From Microbacteriaceae bacterium (GTDB taxonomy: Bacteria; Actinomycetota; Actinomycetes; Actinomycetales; Microbacteriaceae), in contig CANGGA010000048.1 of NCBI GenBank assembly GCA_947453285.1, positions 1 through 7,503 on the forward strand: a stretch of DNA of 7,503 nucleotides, written 5' to 3'. The notes below the pieces were generated by a model. It was not told the origin of the DNA and did no database searches. It saw only the letters and a program-made list of their open reading frames with translations. Shown piece after piece: positions 1 to 5,486 of the stretch; within the stretch, counting starts at the first letter, position 1, and every line of letters starts with the position of its first letter. Position numbers and translations under genes: made by a program.

Positions 1-465
1 GAATTCTCACCAGAACTAATCAAGTTCGCCCGCTCGATTGCCAAGCAGCTAAAGGCACACGAACTCTCACGCGAAGACATCACCTTTGTGCACAGCGACG
101 GTCACTTCTTCAACGTGGTTTTTCAGCCAGAGCGCGCAGTGCTCATCGACTGGGCAGAAGCCGGTTGGGCCTCAAAGTATTACGACATCGGCGTGACCAT
201 CGAGGCAATCTTGCTCGAGAAGAAGGCCATGCAGCGCGATCTGATTCGCGCCTACCTAGATGAATACTTCGAACTAGACAAACTCAACGAACGTGACATC
301 ACTCTGATTGAACTGCACGTGAAGCTTCGCTTCTTAGAGGGCGCAACCTGGCACCTAATCGAGTCAAAAGAAGACCAGCTGCTAAACAAGGTCAAGAACG
401 CCAAGTTCGTTGACGAAATGTGGCGCAAAGCCGTGCGCTTCGACCTCGCCGCCGCCATCAAGTAA
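1..465 (+). CDS. APH-type phosphotransferase family protein (5' end missing)
   Basis: The reading frame is open from the first base to a TAA stop at 463-465, giving 154 codons. The true start lies upstream of the window. The GTG at 88 is an internal valine, not a start, because recognisable family sequence surrounds it. The fragment carries the C-terminal catalytic half of an aminoglycoside phosphotransferase/choline kinase-like fold. It has a Brenner-type motif HSDGHFFN (bases 91-114; the usual form is HGDxxxxN), whose Asp is the expected catalytic base and whose Asn binds metal. This is followed by LIDWAEAG, whose Asp is the expected second metal ligand, and YYDIG. The remainder is a helical C-terminal lobe. 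The Ser in place of the usual Gly in HGD is a mild deviation. The substrate cannot be read from this part: sugars, amino alcohols and antibiotics are all used in this family, so no resistance role should be assumed. It converges on the PTS genes. Confidence 0.8.
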   Translation, partial: EFSPELIKFARSIAKQLKAHELSREDITFVHSDGHFFNVVFQPERAVLIDWAEAGWASKYYDIGVTIEAILLEKKAMQRDLIRAYLDEYFELDKLNERDITLIELHVKLRFLEGATWHLIESKEDQLLNKVKNAKFVDEMWRKAVRFDLAAAIK

Positions 466-520
466 TCGCCGCGAGAGCGCAGCGCATCCGTGGTTTGTCA
501 CCCAAAAATCGGGCATAAAA

Positions 521-548
521 AAGGGCCCGGCATTTCTGCCGAGCCCTT
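521..548. terminator. Bidirectional intrinsic terminator between convergent genes
   Basis: Arms 521-532 and 537-548 form a 12-position, G+C-rich stem with one C/A mismatch (527/542) and a 4-base loop TTTC. Read leftward, the stem runs into an uninterrupted run of six T (complement of 517-522, shared with the stem base), a good terminator for the EIIA-EIIB-EIIC transcript. Read rightward it is followed by CTCTTTTA, a weaker T-tract that would end the kinase gene. Its position, 56 bases after the kinase stop and 14 bases beyond the EIIC stop, fits a shared terminator. Confidence 0.85.
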
Positions 549-561
549 CTCTTTTAGCTGA

Positions 562-1686
562 TTAGCTGCGGTTTCCTAGACCCTTTGAAACAATCACTAG
601 CAAACCGGTTACAACGGTTCCGATAGCAATTGCCAATAGGTATAGCCATGCGCCGCCACCCATTAGAGGAACAACAAAGATTCCACCGTGAGGAGCCTGC
701 AGCTGGCTGCCGAATGCGGCAACGAGAGCACCAGTCAAACCAGAACCGATCATGATTGAAGGAATCACGCGGATTGGGTCAGCAGCTGCGAAAGGAATCG
801 CACCTTCTGAGATGAACGATGCGCCAAGCAACCAAGCTGCCTTGCCGTTTTCGATTTCTGACTCGCTGAACAACTTAGGGCGCAATGCAGTTGCAAGTGC
901 GATACCTAGTGGAGGAGTCATACCTGCAGCCATAACCATCGCCATAACAGCCCACTGAGGTGCACTGGTAGCGGTGGTTGCAACAGCGGTTAGGCCAGTT
1001 GCAGCGAAGGTGTAAGCAACCTTGTTAACTGGGCCACCCATGTCGAATGCCATCATTAGGCCAAGGATGATTCCGAGAACGATCAAGCTGCCGCCGTTAA
1101 GGCTAGTTAGCCAGTCGGTAAGTCCCTTTACAAGTGCACCAACTGGAGCCTTTAGAACTAGAACCATTGCGAATCCGGTAACGATTGACGCTAGCAACGG
1201 GATGATTACTACTGGCATCAATGGGCGAAGCCATGATGGAACCTTCCAGCGGCTGATCCATAGTGAAATGAAACCAGCAAGAAGACCACCAAGGATTGCT
1301 CCAAGGAATCCGGTGCCGGTGCCTAGTGGGTTGCCGTCGAGGCCTGATGCAAGTGCACCAGCTACGAAACCAGGTGCAAGACCTGGGCGGTCAGCGATTG
1401 CATATGCGATGTAAGCAGCCAACACTGGCACGAACAACGCAAACAATGCCTTACCGATGAACATTACGAGGAATGCCCAGTTGCCAAGCTCCATGAGGTT
1501 CAATGAACCGTCAGTTGGAACCTTCATTAGGGTTGTGTCCCACGCCATGTGGGTTTCGCCACCGGTTGCTGCCTTCGCTAGCAAGAACGCTAGAGCGATC
1601 AAAATACCGCCGGCTGCAACGAATGGAATCATGTAAGAAACACCAGTCATTAACCACTGGCGAATCTTGGTACCTGTACCTGCCAC
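562..1686 (-). CDS. PTS fructose-family transporter subunit IIC
   Basis: This 374-residue polytopic membrane protein is the sugar-translocating EIIC unit of a fructose-family PTS permease. It lets sugar cross the membrane while EIIB phosphorylates it. The N-terminus (WLMTGVSYMIPFVAAGG, residues 11-27) is the characteristic first-helix signature of FruA-type EIIC domains. Other family landmarks are FDMGGPVNK (214-222), ISEGAIPFAAADP (292-304) and APHGG (331-335). Long hydrophobic stretches lie at about 14-38, 69-98, 104-145, 155-180, 199-213, 245-268, 308-328 and 336-367. The start is GTG at 1686-1684, supported by an AAGGAGA ribosome-binding site five bases upstream. It is the last gene of a three-gene leftward set, 68 bases after EIIB, and is followed by a strong terminator. 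The length matches a free-standing EIIC. Fructose is the likeliest substrate, but related EIIC proteins use mannitol-like or mannosyl-glycerate substrates. Confidence 0.93.
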   Translation of the reverse strand: MAGTGTKIRQWLMTGVSYMIPFVAAGGILIALAFLLAKAATGGETHMAWDTTLMKVPTDGSLNLMELGNWAFLVMFIGKALFALFVPVLAAYIAYAIADRPGLAPGFVAGALASGLDGNPLGTGTGFLGAILGGLLAGFISLWISRWKVPSWLRPLMPVVIIPLLASIVTGFAMVLVLKAPVGALVKGLTDWLTSLNGGSLIVLGIILGLMMAFDMGGPVNKVAYTFAATGLTAVATTATSAPQWAVMAMVMAAGMTPPLGIALATALRPKLFSESEIENGKAAWLLGASFISEGAIPFAAADPIRVIPSIMIGSGLTGALVAAFGSQLQAPHGGIFVVPLMGGGAWLYLLAIAIGTVVTGLLVIVSKGLGNRS

Positions 1687-1691
1687 TTGTT

Positions 1692-1698
1692 TCTCCTT
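1692..1698 (-). promoter_or_regulatory. Ribosome-binding site that fixes the GTG start of EIIC
   Basis: On the minus strand the sequence AAGGAGA lies five bases before GTG at 1686. It is the strongest Shine-Dalgarno match I see in this three-gene set. It decides the non-ATG start and suggests EIIC is initiated independently rather than by coupling to EIIB. Confidence 0.8.
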
Positions 1699-1732
1699 AG
1701 TTAGTTACTGCAATTTGTGTTACCACCAAAAG

Positions 1733-1754
1733 CAACGCGTTCGCTTTCGGGTTG
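1733..1754 (-). other. Short hairpin in the EIIB-EIIC gap
   Basis: Arms 1733-1739 and 1748-1754 pair as seven positions with one internal mismatch around an 8-base loop, directly after the EIIB stop codon. On the transcript it is followed by a short T-rich stretch (CTTTTGG), too poor for a normal terminator. It could be a processing or stability element, a partial attenuator, or chance. It overlaps the 8-bp palindrome AACGCGTT (1734-1741). Confidence 0.3.
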
Positions 1755-2189
1755 TTACTTATTGCCGAAGAGGTTTGCAAAGAAACCTCCCTTTTTCTCG
1801 CCCTCTGGCTTCTCTGCCTTCGGGGTTTCATCTTTCTTGGGCGCTGCTGACTTGCCGTCGCCTACACGGGCGGCGCTTCCGTCAGCTGCAGCTTCAAGTA
1901 CTCCCGTAATAAGGTCGGCTGCGCCTTTCATAGCCTTTGCAACTCCAACCTGAACATACGGCTTGCCGTTGAATCGAGCTCGGTCTTTCACTTCGAGATC
2001 GACGGCGAAGATTACTGCGTCTGCTGAATCAATCACGTCTTGCTTGATTGGGTTTGATCCGGCAGAGCCTTGGGTCTCGACGATTACTTCGTGACCAAGC
2101 TTTTTGCCAGCCTGCTCTAGAGCTTCGGCCGCCATGTATGTGTGAGCAATTCCAGTTATGCAGCTTGTGACTGCGACGATCTTTGCCAT
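1755..2189 (-). CDS. PTS fructose-family transporter subunit IIB with long charged C-terminal tail
   Basis: This cytoplasmic phosphocarrier takes phosphate from EIIA and passes it to the sugar at EIIC. Residues 1-100 form a fructose-type EIIB domain. The N-terminal VAVTSCITGIAHTYMA (6-21) contains the phospho-acceptor Cys10 in the usual C-x-T-G-I-A-H-T loop. VETQGSAG (37-44) and DLEVKDRARFNGKP (64-77) are also typical of the fructose EIIB class. The domain needs only about 100 residues, but the protein is 144 long. Residues 101-144 are an Ala/Lys/Glu/Pro-rich, probably disordered segment ending in a small Phe/Gly patch, GGFFANLFGNK. This resembles the linker that joins EIIB to EIIC in fused FruA proteins, here ended by a stop. 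The ATG at 2189 directly abuts the EIIA stop (TAAATG), which suggests translational coupling. The candidate ribosome-binding site AGAGAGG (2201-2207) is rather far upstream. Confidence 0.93.
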   Translation of the reverse strand: MAKIVAVTSCITGIAHTYMAAEALEQAGKKLGHEVIVETQGSAGSNPIKQDVIDSADAVIFAVDLEVKDRARFNGKPYVQVGVAKAMKGAADLITGVLEAAADGSAARVGDGKSAAPKKDETPKAEKPEGEKKGGFFANLFGNK

Positions 2190-2642
2190 TTATTTCTGTA
2201 CCTCTCTGGTTACGATTTCAGCGATTGCTGAAGGGTCTTTCTCTGCGCGCAATGCGTCGCAGAAATCTTCGTGCATAACTTTGCGCGCTAGAGATCCAAG
2301 AATTTCTAGATGTGAGCTTTCACCGGATGCTGGTGCAGCAATTAGAAAGATCAAAGTTGATGGGCCGTCATCTGCACCGAAATCGATTCCAGTTTTTGAG
2401 GTTGCTACAGCCACTGACGGAGTGGTTACCAAATCGCTTTGAGCGTGAGGAATAGCTATTCCGCCTTCGATGCCCGTTGGAAAGTGCTCTTCGCGCTTTG
2501 CAACCGCTTCCAAATATCCGTCGATATCTGTGACTCGTCCGGCAGCTACGAGACGCTGCGCGAGCATGCGAGTTGCTTCTTCTTTGGTGGTGGCTGAAAT
2601 ATCAACGATGACGATGTCGGTCGTAGTGATCGGTTCGCTCAA
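2190..2642 (-). CDS. PTS sugar transporter subunit IIA, fructose/mannitol (EIIA-2) family
   Basis: This is a cytoplasmic 150-residue protein of the PTS EIIA type-2 family, which receives phosphate from HPr and hands it to EIIB. Its length is that of a single EIIA-2 domain. The active-site histidine is His66 in GGIAIPHAQS (60-69). The second conserved block, HLEILGSLAR (111-120), carries a conserved His111 near the active site. An N-terminal EEATRMLAQRLVAAG helix and YLEAVAKREEHFPTGIEGG are typical of the family. The start is TTG at 2642-2640, chosen because AGGAGT sits six bases upstream and no in-frame ATG or GTG precedes it nearby. It is the first gene of the leftward EIIA-EIIB-EIIC set and is divergent from ptsH across 203 bases. 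A nitrogen-PTS (PtsN-like) role is possible for an isolated EIIA-2 protein, but the adjacent EIIB and EIIC make sugar transport far more likely. Confidence 0.93.
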   Translation of the reverse strand: MSEPITTTDIVIVDISATTKEEATRMLAQRLVAAGRVTDIDGYLEAVAKREEHFPTGIEGGIAIPHAQSDLVTTPSVAVATSKTGIDFGADDGPSTLIFLIAAPASGESSHLEILGSLARKVMHEDFCDALRAEKDPSAIAEIVTREVQK

Positions 2643-2648
2643 GCGCTG

Positions 2649-2654
2649 ACTCCT
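2649..2654 (-). promoter_or_regulatory. Ribosome-binding site that fixes the TTG start of EIIA
   Basis: On the minus strand AGGAGT is separated by six bases from TTG at 2642. This spacing and match justify a TTG start for the first gene of the PTS permease set. Confidence 0.75.
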
Positions 2655-2708
2655 ATGTCTAAACCACGCGGGTTATCGAAAAGAATAGTGAAAGCGCAGG
2701 CCCCAAAG

Positions 2709-2736
2709 TGGCTCATTTGGCTGATTTTGGCCAATT
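2709..2736. repeat. Three near-identical 9-bp direct repeats, possible operator
   Basis: TGGCTCATT (2709-2717), TGGCTGATT (2718-2726) and TGGCCAATT (2728-2736) follow one another with start-to-start distances of 9 and 10 bases, close to one helical turn. They share TGGC at the front and ATT at the end. The third copy includes the 8-bp palindrome TTGGCCAA (2727-2734). Lying about 67-94 bases upstream of the EIIA start and 110-137 bases upstream of ptsH, they are well placed for a regulator that acts in both directions. The function is inferred. Confidence 0.4.
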
Positions 2737-2798
2737 TTCTTCACGATTTTTGTACGTTTTCTGGAACATCCCCGATTGGCAAGGCCATCGCTTTTAAT

Positions 2799-2810
2799 GT
2801 CAAACTTGAC
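2799..2810. promoter_or_regulatory. 12-bp palindrome GTCAA-AC-TTGAC, possible operator or shared promoter core
   Basis: Two perfect 5-base inverted arms flank a central AC. The left arm overlaps the perfect leftward TTGACA hexamer (complement of 2798-2803). The right arm provides TTGACC (2806-2811) reading rightward, 34 bases before the ptsH ATG. A dimeric regulator bound here would cover the -35 region of a leftward promoter. This is pattern-based only. Confidence 0.35.
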
Positions 2811-2845
2811 CCTACAAACGCCCACAATCTTCGAAAGACTCAAAA

Positions 2846-3115
2846 ATGGCCCTTTTCACCCACGAAGTCACCGTTCTAGACCCAATTGGGCTGCACGCCC
2901 GCCCAGCCGGCCAGATTGTGAAGCTAGTAAAGGAGTCTGAACTAGACGTGCAGATTGGCCGCCCAGGCGAAGAATTTGCCAAGGCAAACTCGGCTCTGCG
3001 ACTGATGGCCCTAAAAATCAAGACCGGCGAGACCCTTACCCTCACCATCGATGCTGATTCTGAGACTGCCGCTGGCGAGATTGCCTCACAAATTCAAGAG
3101 TTTCTCAAGGGCTAG
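2846..3115 (+). CDS. ptsH: HPr family phosphocarrier protein
   Basis: HPr is the small cytoplasmic carrier that accepts phosphate from enzyme I and passes it to EIIA proteins. The 89 residues match the family's normal length. The active-site loop GLHARPA (15-21) places the phosphorylated histidine at His17, followed by the conserved Arg19 and Pro20. By alignment to the classical sequence, Ser49 in ANSALRLMAL (47-56) occupies the position of regulatory Ser46 of Firmicutes. Actinobacteria generally lack HPr kinase, so I would not infer regulatory phosphorylation. The ATG at 2846 is the natural start: the family sequence begins immediately (ALFTHEVTV). No strong Shine-Dalgarno sequence precedes it. 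The gene is divergent from EIIA and lies 6 bases before ptsI, so the two are almost certainly co-transcribed. Confidence 0.96.
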   Translation: MALFTHEVTVLDPIGLHARPAGQIVKLVKESELDVQIGRPGEEFAKANSALRLMALKIKTGETLTLTIDADSETAAGEIASQIQEFLKG

Positions 3116-3121
3116 GCGACG

Positions 3122-4756
3122 TTGGTGACGGGTTTGGCTGCAGGCACGGTTCTTTCTGGCCTCGGCGTTGGGCTGAACGCCGTTGTAGCCGAAGTCTTTC
3201 GGGTTGCCCCGATGCAGGCCCTTCCGGCTTGGACCAAGTCGACCAGGTCTTTCGATGATGAGCGCGATGCTCTTCGCGGCGCAATTGGCTCAGTCGGCGC
3301 TCACCTAGATTCTCTTGGGGCAAAGGTCGGCTCAACATCTGCCGAAATCTTTGAGGCTCTCAAATATTTGCTCGAAGATGAAGAACTCTTCGAAGTTGCA
3401 GAAGGCAACTTGAACGATGGTTGGTCTGCCGCCGCCGCCTATGGCATGGCTGTCAATGAGTTTGCCGAGTTACTCGGTGGCGACCCAGATTTCGACGAGC
3501 GCGTGAAAGACCTTCAAGATTTGTCGAAACGAGTTCAGGCAGAAATTGCTGGAATCAAAGTTGGTCTCGAATTGCCAAGCGAAGGTTCATTCGTAATTGT
3601 TGGCGAAGACTTTTCGCCGGCTGATACGGCACAGTTCACCCCAGCTGTCGTTGGAGTAATCACGATTAGCGGTGGCCCTACATCGCACACCGCAATAATT
3701 TGTCGCTCGCGGTCAATTGCGGCGGTAGTTTCGTGTGCAGCAGCAGTCGACCTAGTTGATGGCGATGTTGTCTTAGTTGACCCTGTTGGAGATCGTGTTG
3801 TTGTCGGTGGCGAAATCAGCAGCGCAACTCAGGCAATCAAATTTATAGATACCGGTCGCGAGCCGATCATCCCGGTTCGATCAAACATCGGTTCACTCGA
3901 TGACGCGAAGAAAGCCGCAGCAGCAAATGCAAACGGCGTTGGTTTGTTTCGCACCGAACTTTTGTATTTGAGTGCGACTTCGCAACCGGATGTCGCTTCG
4001 CAGAGTGCTTCTTATGCAGAAGTTTTGGCGGCAGCACCTGCCGGCCCAATCGTTGTTCGCACGATTGATGCCGGCAGCGACAAGCCTGTTCCGTTCTTGA
4101 ACATGCCACACGAAGAAAACCCATCGCTCGGCGTTCGCGGTTTCAGATTGATTCGTGAACACCGCAGCTTTATTGAAGACCAATTGCACTCAATCGAGTT
4201 TGCTCGCGCACACACAAACCGCGAAGTTTGGGTTATGGCTCCGATGATTGCAACCGCTGGTGAGGCCCGAGAGTTTGCAGGCCTAGCCCGCTCAATTGGC
4301 AAGTTCAAAGTCGGCATCATGGTCGAAACCCCTTCGATCGTCACCCAGATTGCAGACCTCAAAGGCCAGATTGATTTCTTGAGCGTTGGCACAAACGACC
4401 TTTCGCAATATCTATTTGCTGCCGACCGCATGAACCCTGCGCTTGGCTTGCTTCTGAACCCGTGGCAGCCTGCACTGATTCGCACGTTGGCTCGCATTGC
4501 CAGCGAGGCCGAGGCGGCAGGCATCTCGTCTGGAGTTTGCGGCGAGAGCGCGAGCGACCCGGCATTCGCGGTAGTGCTCGCCGGTCTCGGCTTCAAGTCG
4601 GTTTCGGCATCGGCTTCGCAGGTGGGTGCGGTTCGCGCTGCGCTCTCAGCGGTTAGTGAGGCCGATGCCAAGCGCATCGCCACCGGAGTGCTGGCCTTCA
4701 GCACCGCCGAAGAGGCAAAGGCCTTTGTGCTTCAAGAGCTTGCACTCTTGAATTAA
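3122..4756 (+). CDS. ptsI: Phosphoenolpyruvate-protein phosphotransferase (PTS enzyme I)
   Basis: Enzyme I autophosphorylates from PEP and transfers the phosphate to HPr, the first step of the PTS in the cytoplasm. The 544 residues show the full domain order: an N-terminal HPr-binding helical region (about 35-140), a phosphohistidine swivel domain with GGPTSHTAI (184-192, active His189), and a C-terminal PEP-binding TIM barrel. Barrel landmarks are GVGLFRTELLYL (272-283), RTIDAGSDKP (313-322), LGVRGFRLI (336-344), DFLSVGTNDLSQY (418-430) and GVCGESASDP (471-480) with catalytic Cys473. The start must lie after the in-frame HPr stop at 3113-3115, leaving TTG 3122 or GTG 3125. I take TTG because AAGGG (3107-3111) is better spaced from it. 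The 6-base gap to ptsH indicates coupling. It is slightly shorter than typical 550-575-residue enzymes, but no conserved block is missing. Confidence 0.96.
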   Translation: MVTGLAAGTVLSGLGVGLNAVVAEVFRVAPMQALPAWTKSTRSFDDERDALRGAIGSVGAHLDSLGAKVGSTSAEIFEALKYLLEDEELFEVAEGNLNDGWSAAAAYGMAVNEFAELLGGDPDFDERVKDLQDLSKRVQAEIAGIKVGLELPSEGSFVIVGEDFSPADTAQFTPAVVGVITISGGPTSHTAIICRSRSIAAVVSCAAAVDLVDGDVVLVDPVGDRVVVGGEISSATQAIKFIDTGREPIIPVRSNIGSLDDAKKAAAANANGVGLFRTELLYLSATSQPDVASQSASYAEVLAAAPAGPIVVRTIDAGSDKPVPFLNMPHEENPSLGVRGFRLIREHRSFIEDQLHSIEFARAHTNREVWVMAPMIATAGEAREFAGLARSIGKFKVGIMVETPSIVTQIADLKGQIDFLSVGTNDLSQYLFAADRMNPALGLLLNPWQPALIRTLARIASEAEAAGISSGVCGESASDPAFAVVLAGLGFKSVSASASQVGAVRAALSAVSEADAKRIATGVLAFSTAEEAKAFVLQELALLN

Positions 4757-4795
4757 CAGTGGAATTCTCGCCCTGGTTTTGTGGTTGTATCAAGC

Positions 4796-5272
4796 ATGAG
4801 CATTCGCGAAACCGAACTAACCCTGATTGATGGCACCAAGACCACCTTTGGCGCACTTGCCGGCGGGCCGGTGCTGGTGGTCAACGTTGCATCTCGTTGC
4901 GGCCTAACCCCTCAATATGAGGCACTCGAAGAGTTGCAGAAGAAATATGGCCCAAAGGGCTTCACGGTCGTCGGTCTGCCAAGCGATCAGTTCAAGCAAG
5001 AGCTTTCAACCAACGAGGATGTCGCGAGCTATTGCTCGACAACCTGGGGCGTCACTTTTCCGATGACTGAGAAGGTAATGGTCAACGGCCGCAACCGTCA
5101 CGAGCTCTACAAGCAATTGGTGAAGACCAAGGATGCAATGGGTCTCGCCGGGCCAGTCATGTGGAACTTCGAAAAGTTTCTAGTTTCACCAGACGGCAAG
5201 ATTCAGCGTTTTCGCCCAACCACCAAGCCAGACGACCCAAAGGTGATCGCGGCAATCGAAGCGGCTATTTAG
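4796..5272 (+). CDS. Glutathione peroxidase family protein (cysteine-type thiol peroxidase)
   Basis: A thioredoxin-fold peroxidase that reduces hydroperoxides, here 158 residues as is normal for bacterial members. The peroxidatic residue is Cys35 in NVASRCGLTPQY (30-41), not selenocysteine. The rest of the catalytic tetrad is visible as Gln65 (GLPSDQF, 60-66) and Trp123-Asn124 (MWNFEKFLV, 122-130). The usual FPCNQF motif reads LPSDQF, so the Cys often found there is absent. Cys80 in SYCSTTWGVTFP (78-89) remains and sits where thioredoxin-dependent family members carry the resolving cysteine, so a thioredoxin-type reductant is more likely than glutathione. I chose ATG 4796; GTG 4781 in the same frame would add five residues (MVVSS) without family support. 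There is no clear ribosome-binding site. It follows ptsI by 39 bases without a visible terminator. Its last 8 bases overlap the end of the convergent DUF4287 gene. Confidence 0.92.
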   Translation: MSIRETELTLIDGTKTTFGALAGGPVLVVNVASRCGLTPQYEALEELQKKYGPKGFTVVGLPSDQFKQELSTNEDVASYCSTTWGVTFPMTEKVMVNGRNRHELYKQLVKTKDAMGLAGPVMWNFEKFLVSPDGKIQRFRPTTKPDDPKVIAAIEAAI

Positions 5273-5486
5273 CGTTTAGCCCGTTTTCGGCACGAAACAC
5301 GTGCACGATCGCGTTTGCGTGACCCTGCCCCATATCGTGTTCTTTCTGCAAGACGGCAACCATTTCCATGTGCTTCAAGGTCTTGTGCTTCTTGAGAATG
5401 GTCATCCAGTGTGAAATCGGCTTGCCATACTTCTTTTCTATTGAAGGAAAGTAGCTCTTAGGGCCTTTTACCTTTTCTTCTGCCAT
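5265..5486 (-). CDS. DUF4287 domain-containing small protein
   Basis: A 73-residue basic protein that is essentially one DUF4287 domain. Recognisable parts are YFPSIEKKYGKPISHW (12-27), KHMEMVAVLQKEH (38-50) and GQGHANAIVH (53-62), with the characteristic GHANA segment near the C-terminus. No function is established for the domain that I know of. There is no signal peptide or membrane segment, so it is probably cytoplasmic. The ATG at 5486 overlaps the stop codon of the upstream threonine aldolase gene by one base (TAATG), a classic coupled arrangement. It is the last gene of the leftward set. Its end overlaps gpx by 8 bases tail to tail, and I see no terminator between them. Confidence 0.88.
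   Translation of the reverse strand: MAEEKVKGPKSYFPSIEKKYGKPISHWMTILKKHKTLKHMEMVAVLQKEHDMGQGHANAIVHVFRAENGLNAK

Larger units (their letters stand above)
2643..2845. promoter_or_regulatory. Divergent promoter/control region between EIIA and ptsH
   Basis: These 203 bases separate the divergently transcribed EIIA and ptsH genes. The middle is AT-rich and holds no convincing gene, so it must contain promoters for both directions. The best -35-like hexamer is a perfect TTGACA read leftward (complement of 2798-2803), but at 17-base spacing the -10 position reads GCCAAT, a poor match. For ptsH no clear -35/-10 pair is seen; TTTAAT (2793-2798) is a possible -10 without a matching -35. ptsH also lacks a strong ribosome-binding site. 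The weak core promoters suggest activator or repressor control. Confidence 0.6.

Noticed and set aside
88..465. A complete 125-residue kinase-like gene starting at GTG 88
   Set aside because: The frame is open to the left edge and the GTG lies just before the HSDGHFFN catalytic motif, so it is an internal valine of a larger gene.
1022..1414. A 130-codon rightward frame opposite EIIC
   Set aside because: Pro/Arg-rich shadow of a membrane-protein gene, with no recognisable domain.
2655..2879. A 74-codon rightward reading frame across the EIIA-ptsH control region
   Set aside because: It overlaps the start of ptsH in another frame, resembles no family I know, and covers the region that must hold the promoters.
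4012..4704. A 230-codon leftward frame opposite ptsI
   Set aside because: Its composition (Ala/Ser/Arg-rich, no motifs) is that of an antisense shadow of ptsI, whose conserved catalytic motifs fix the coding strand.
4757..4795. A terminator or clear promoter between ptsI and gpx
   Set aside because: No stem-loop with a T-run and no convincing -35/-10 pair is visible; TATCAA just upstream of the ATG is too weak to call.
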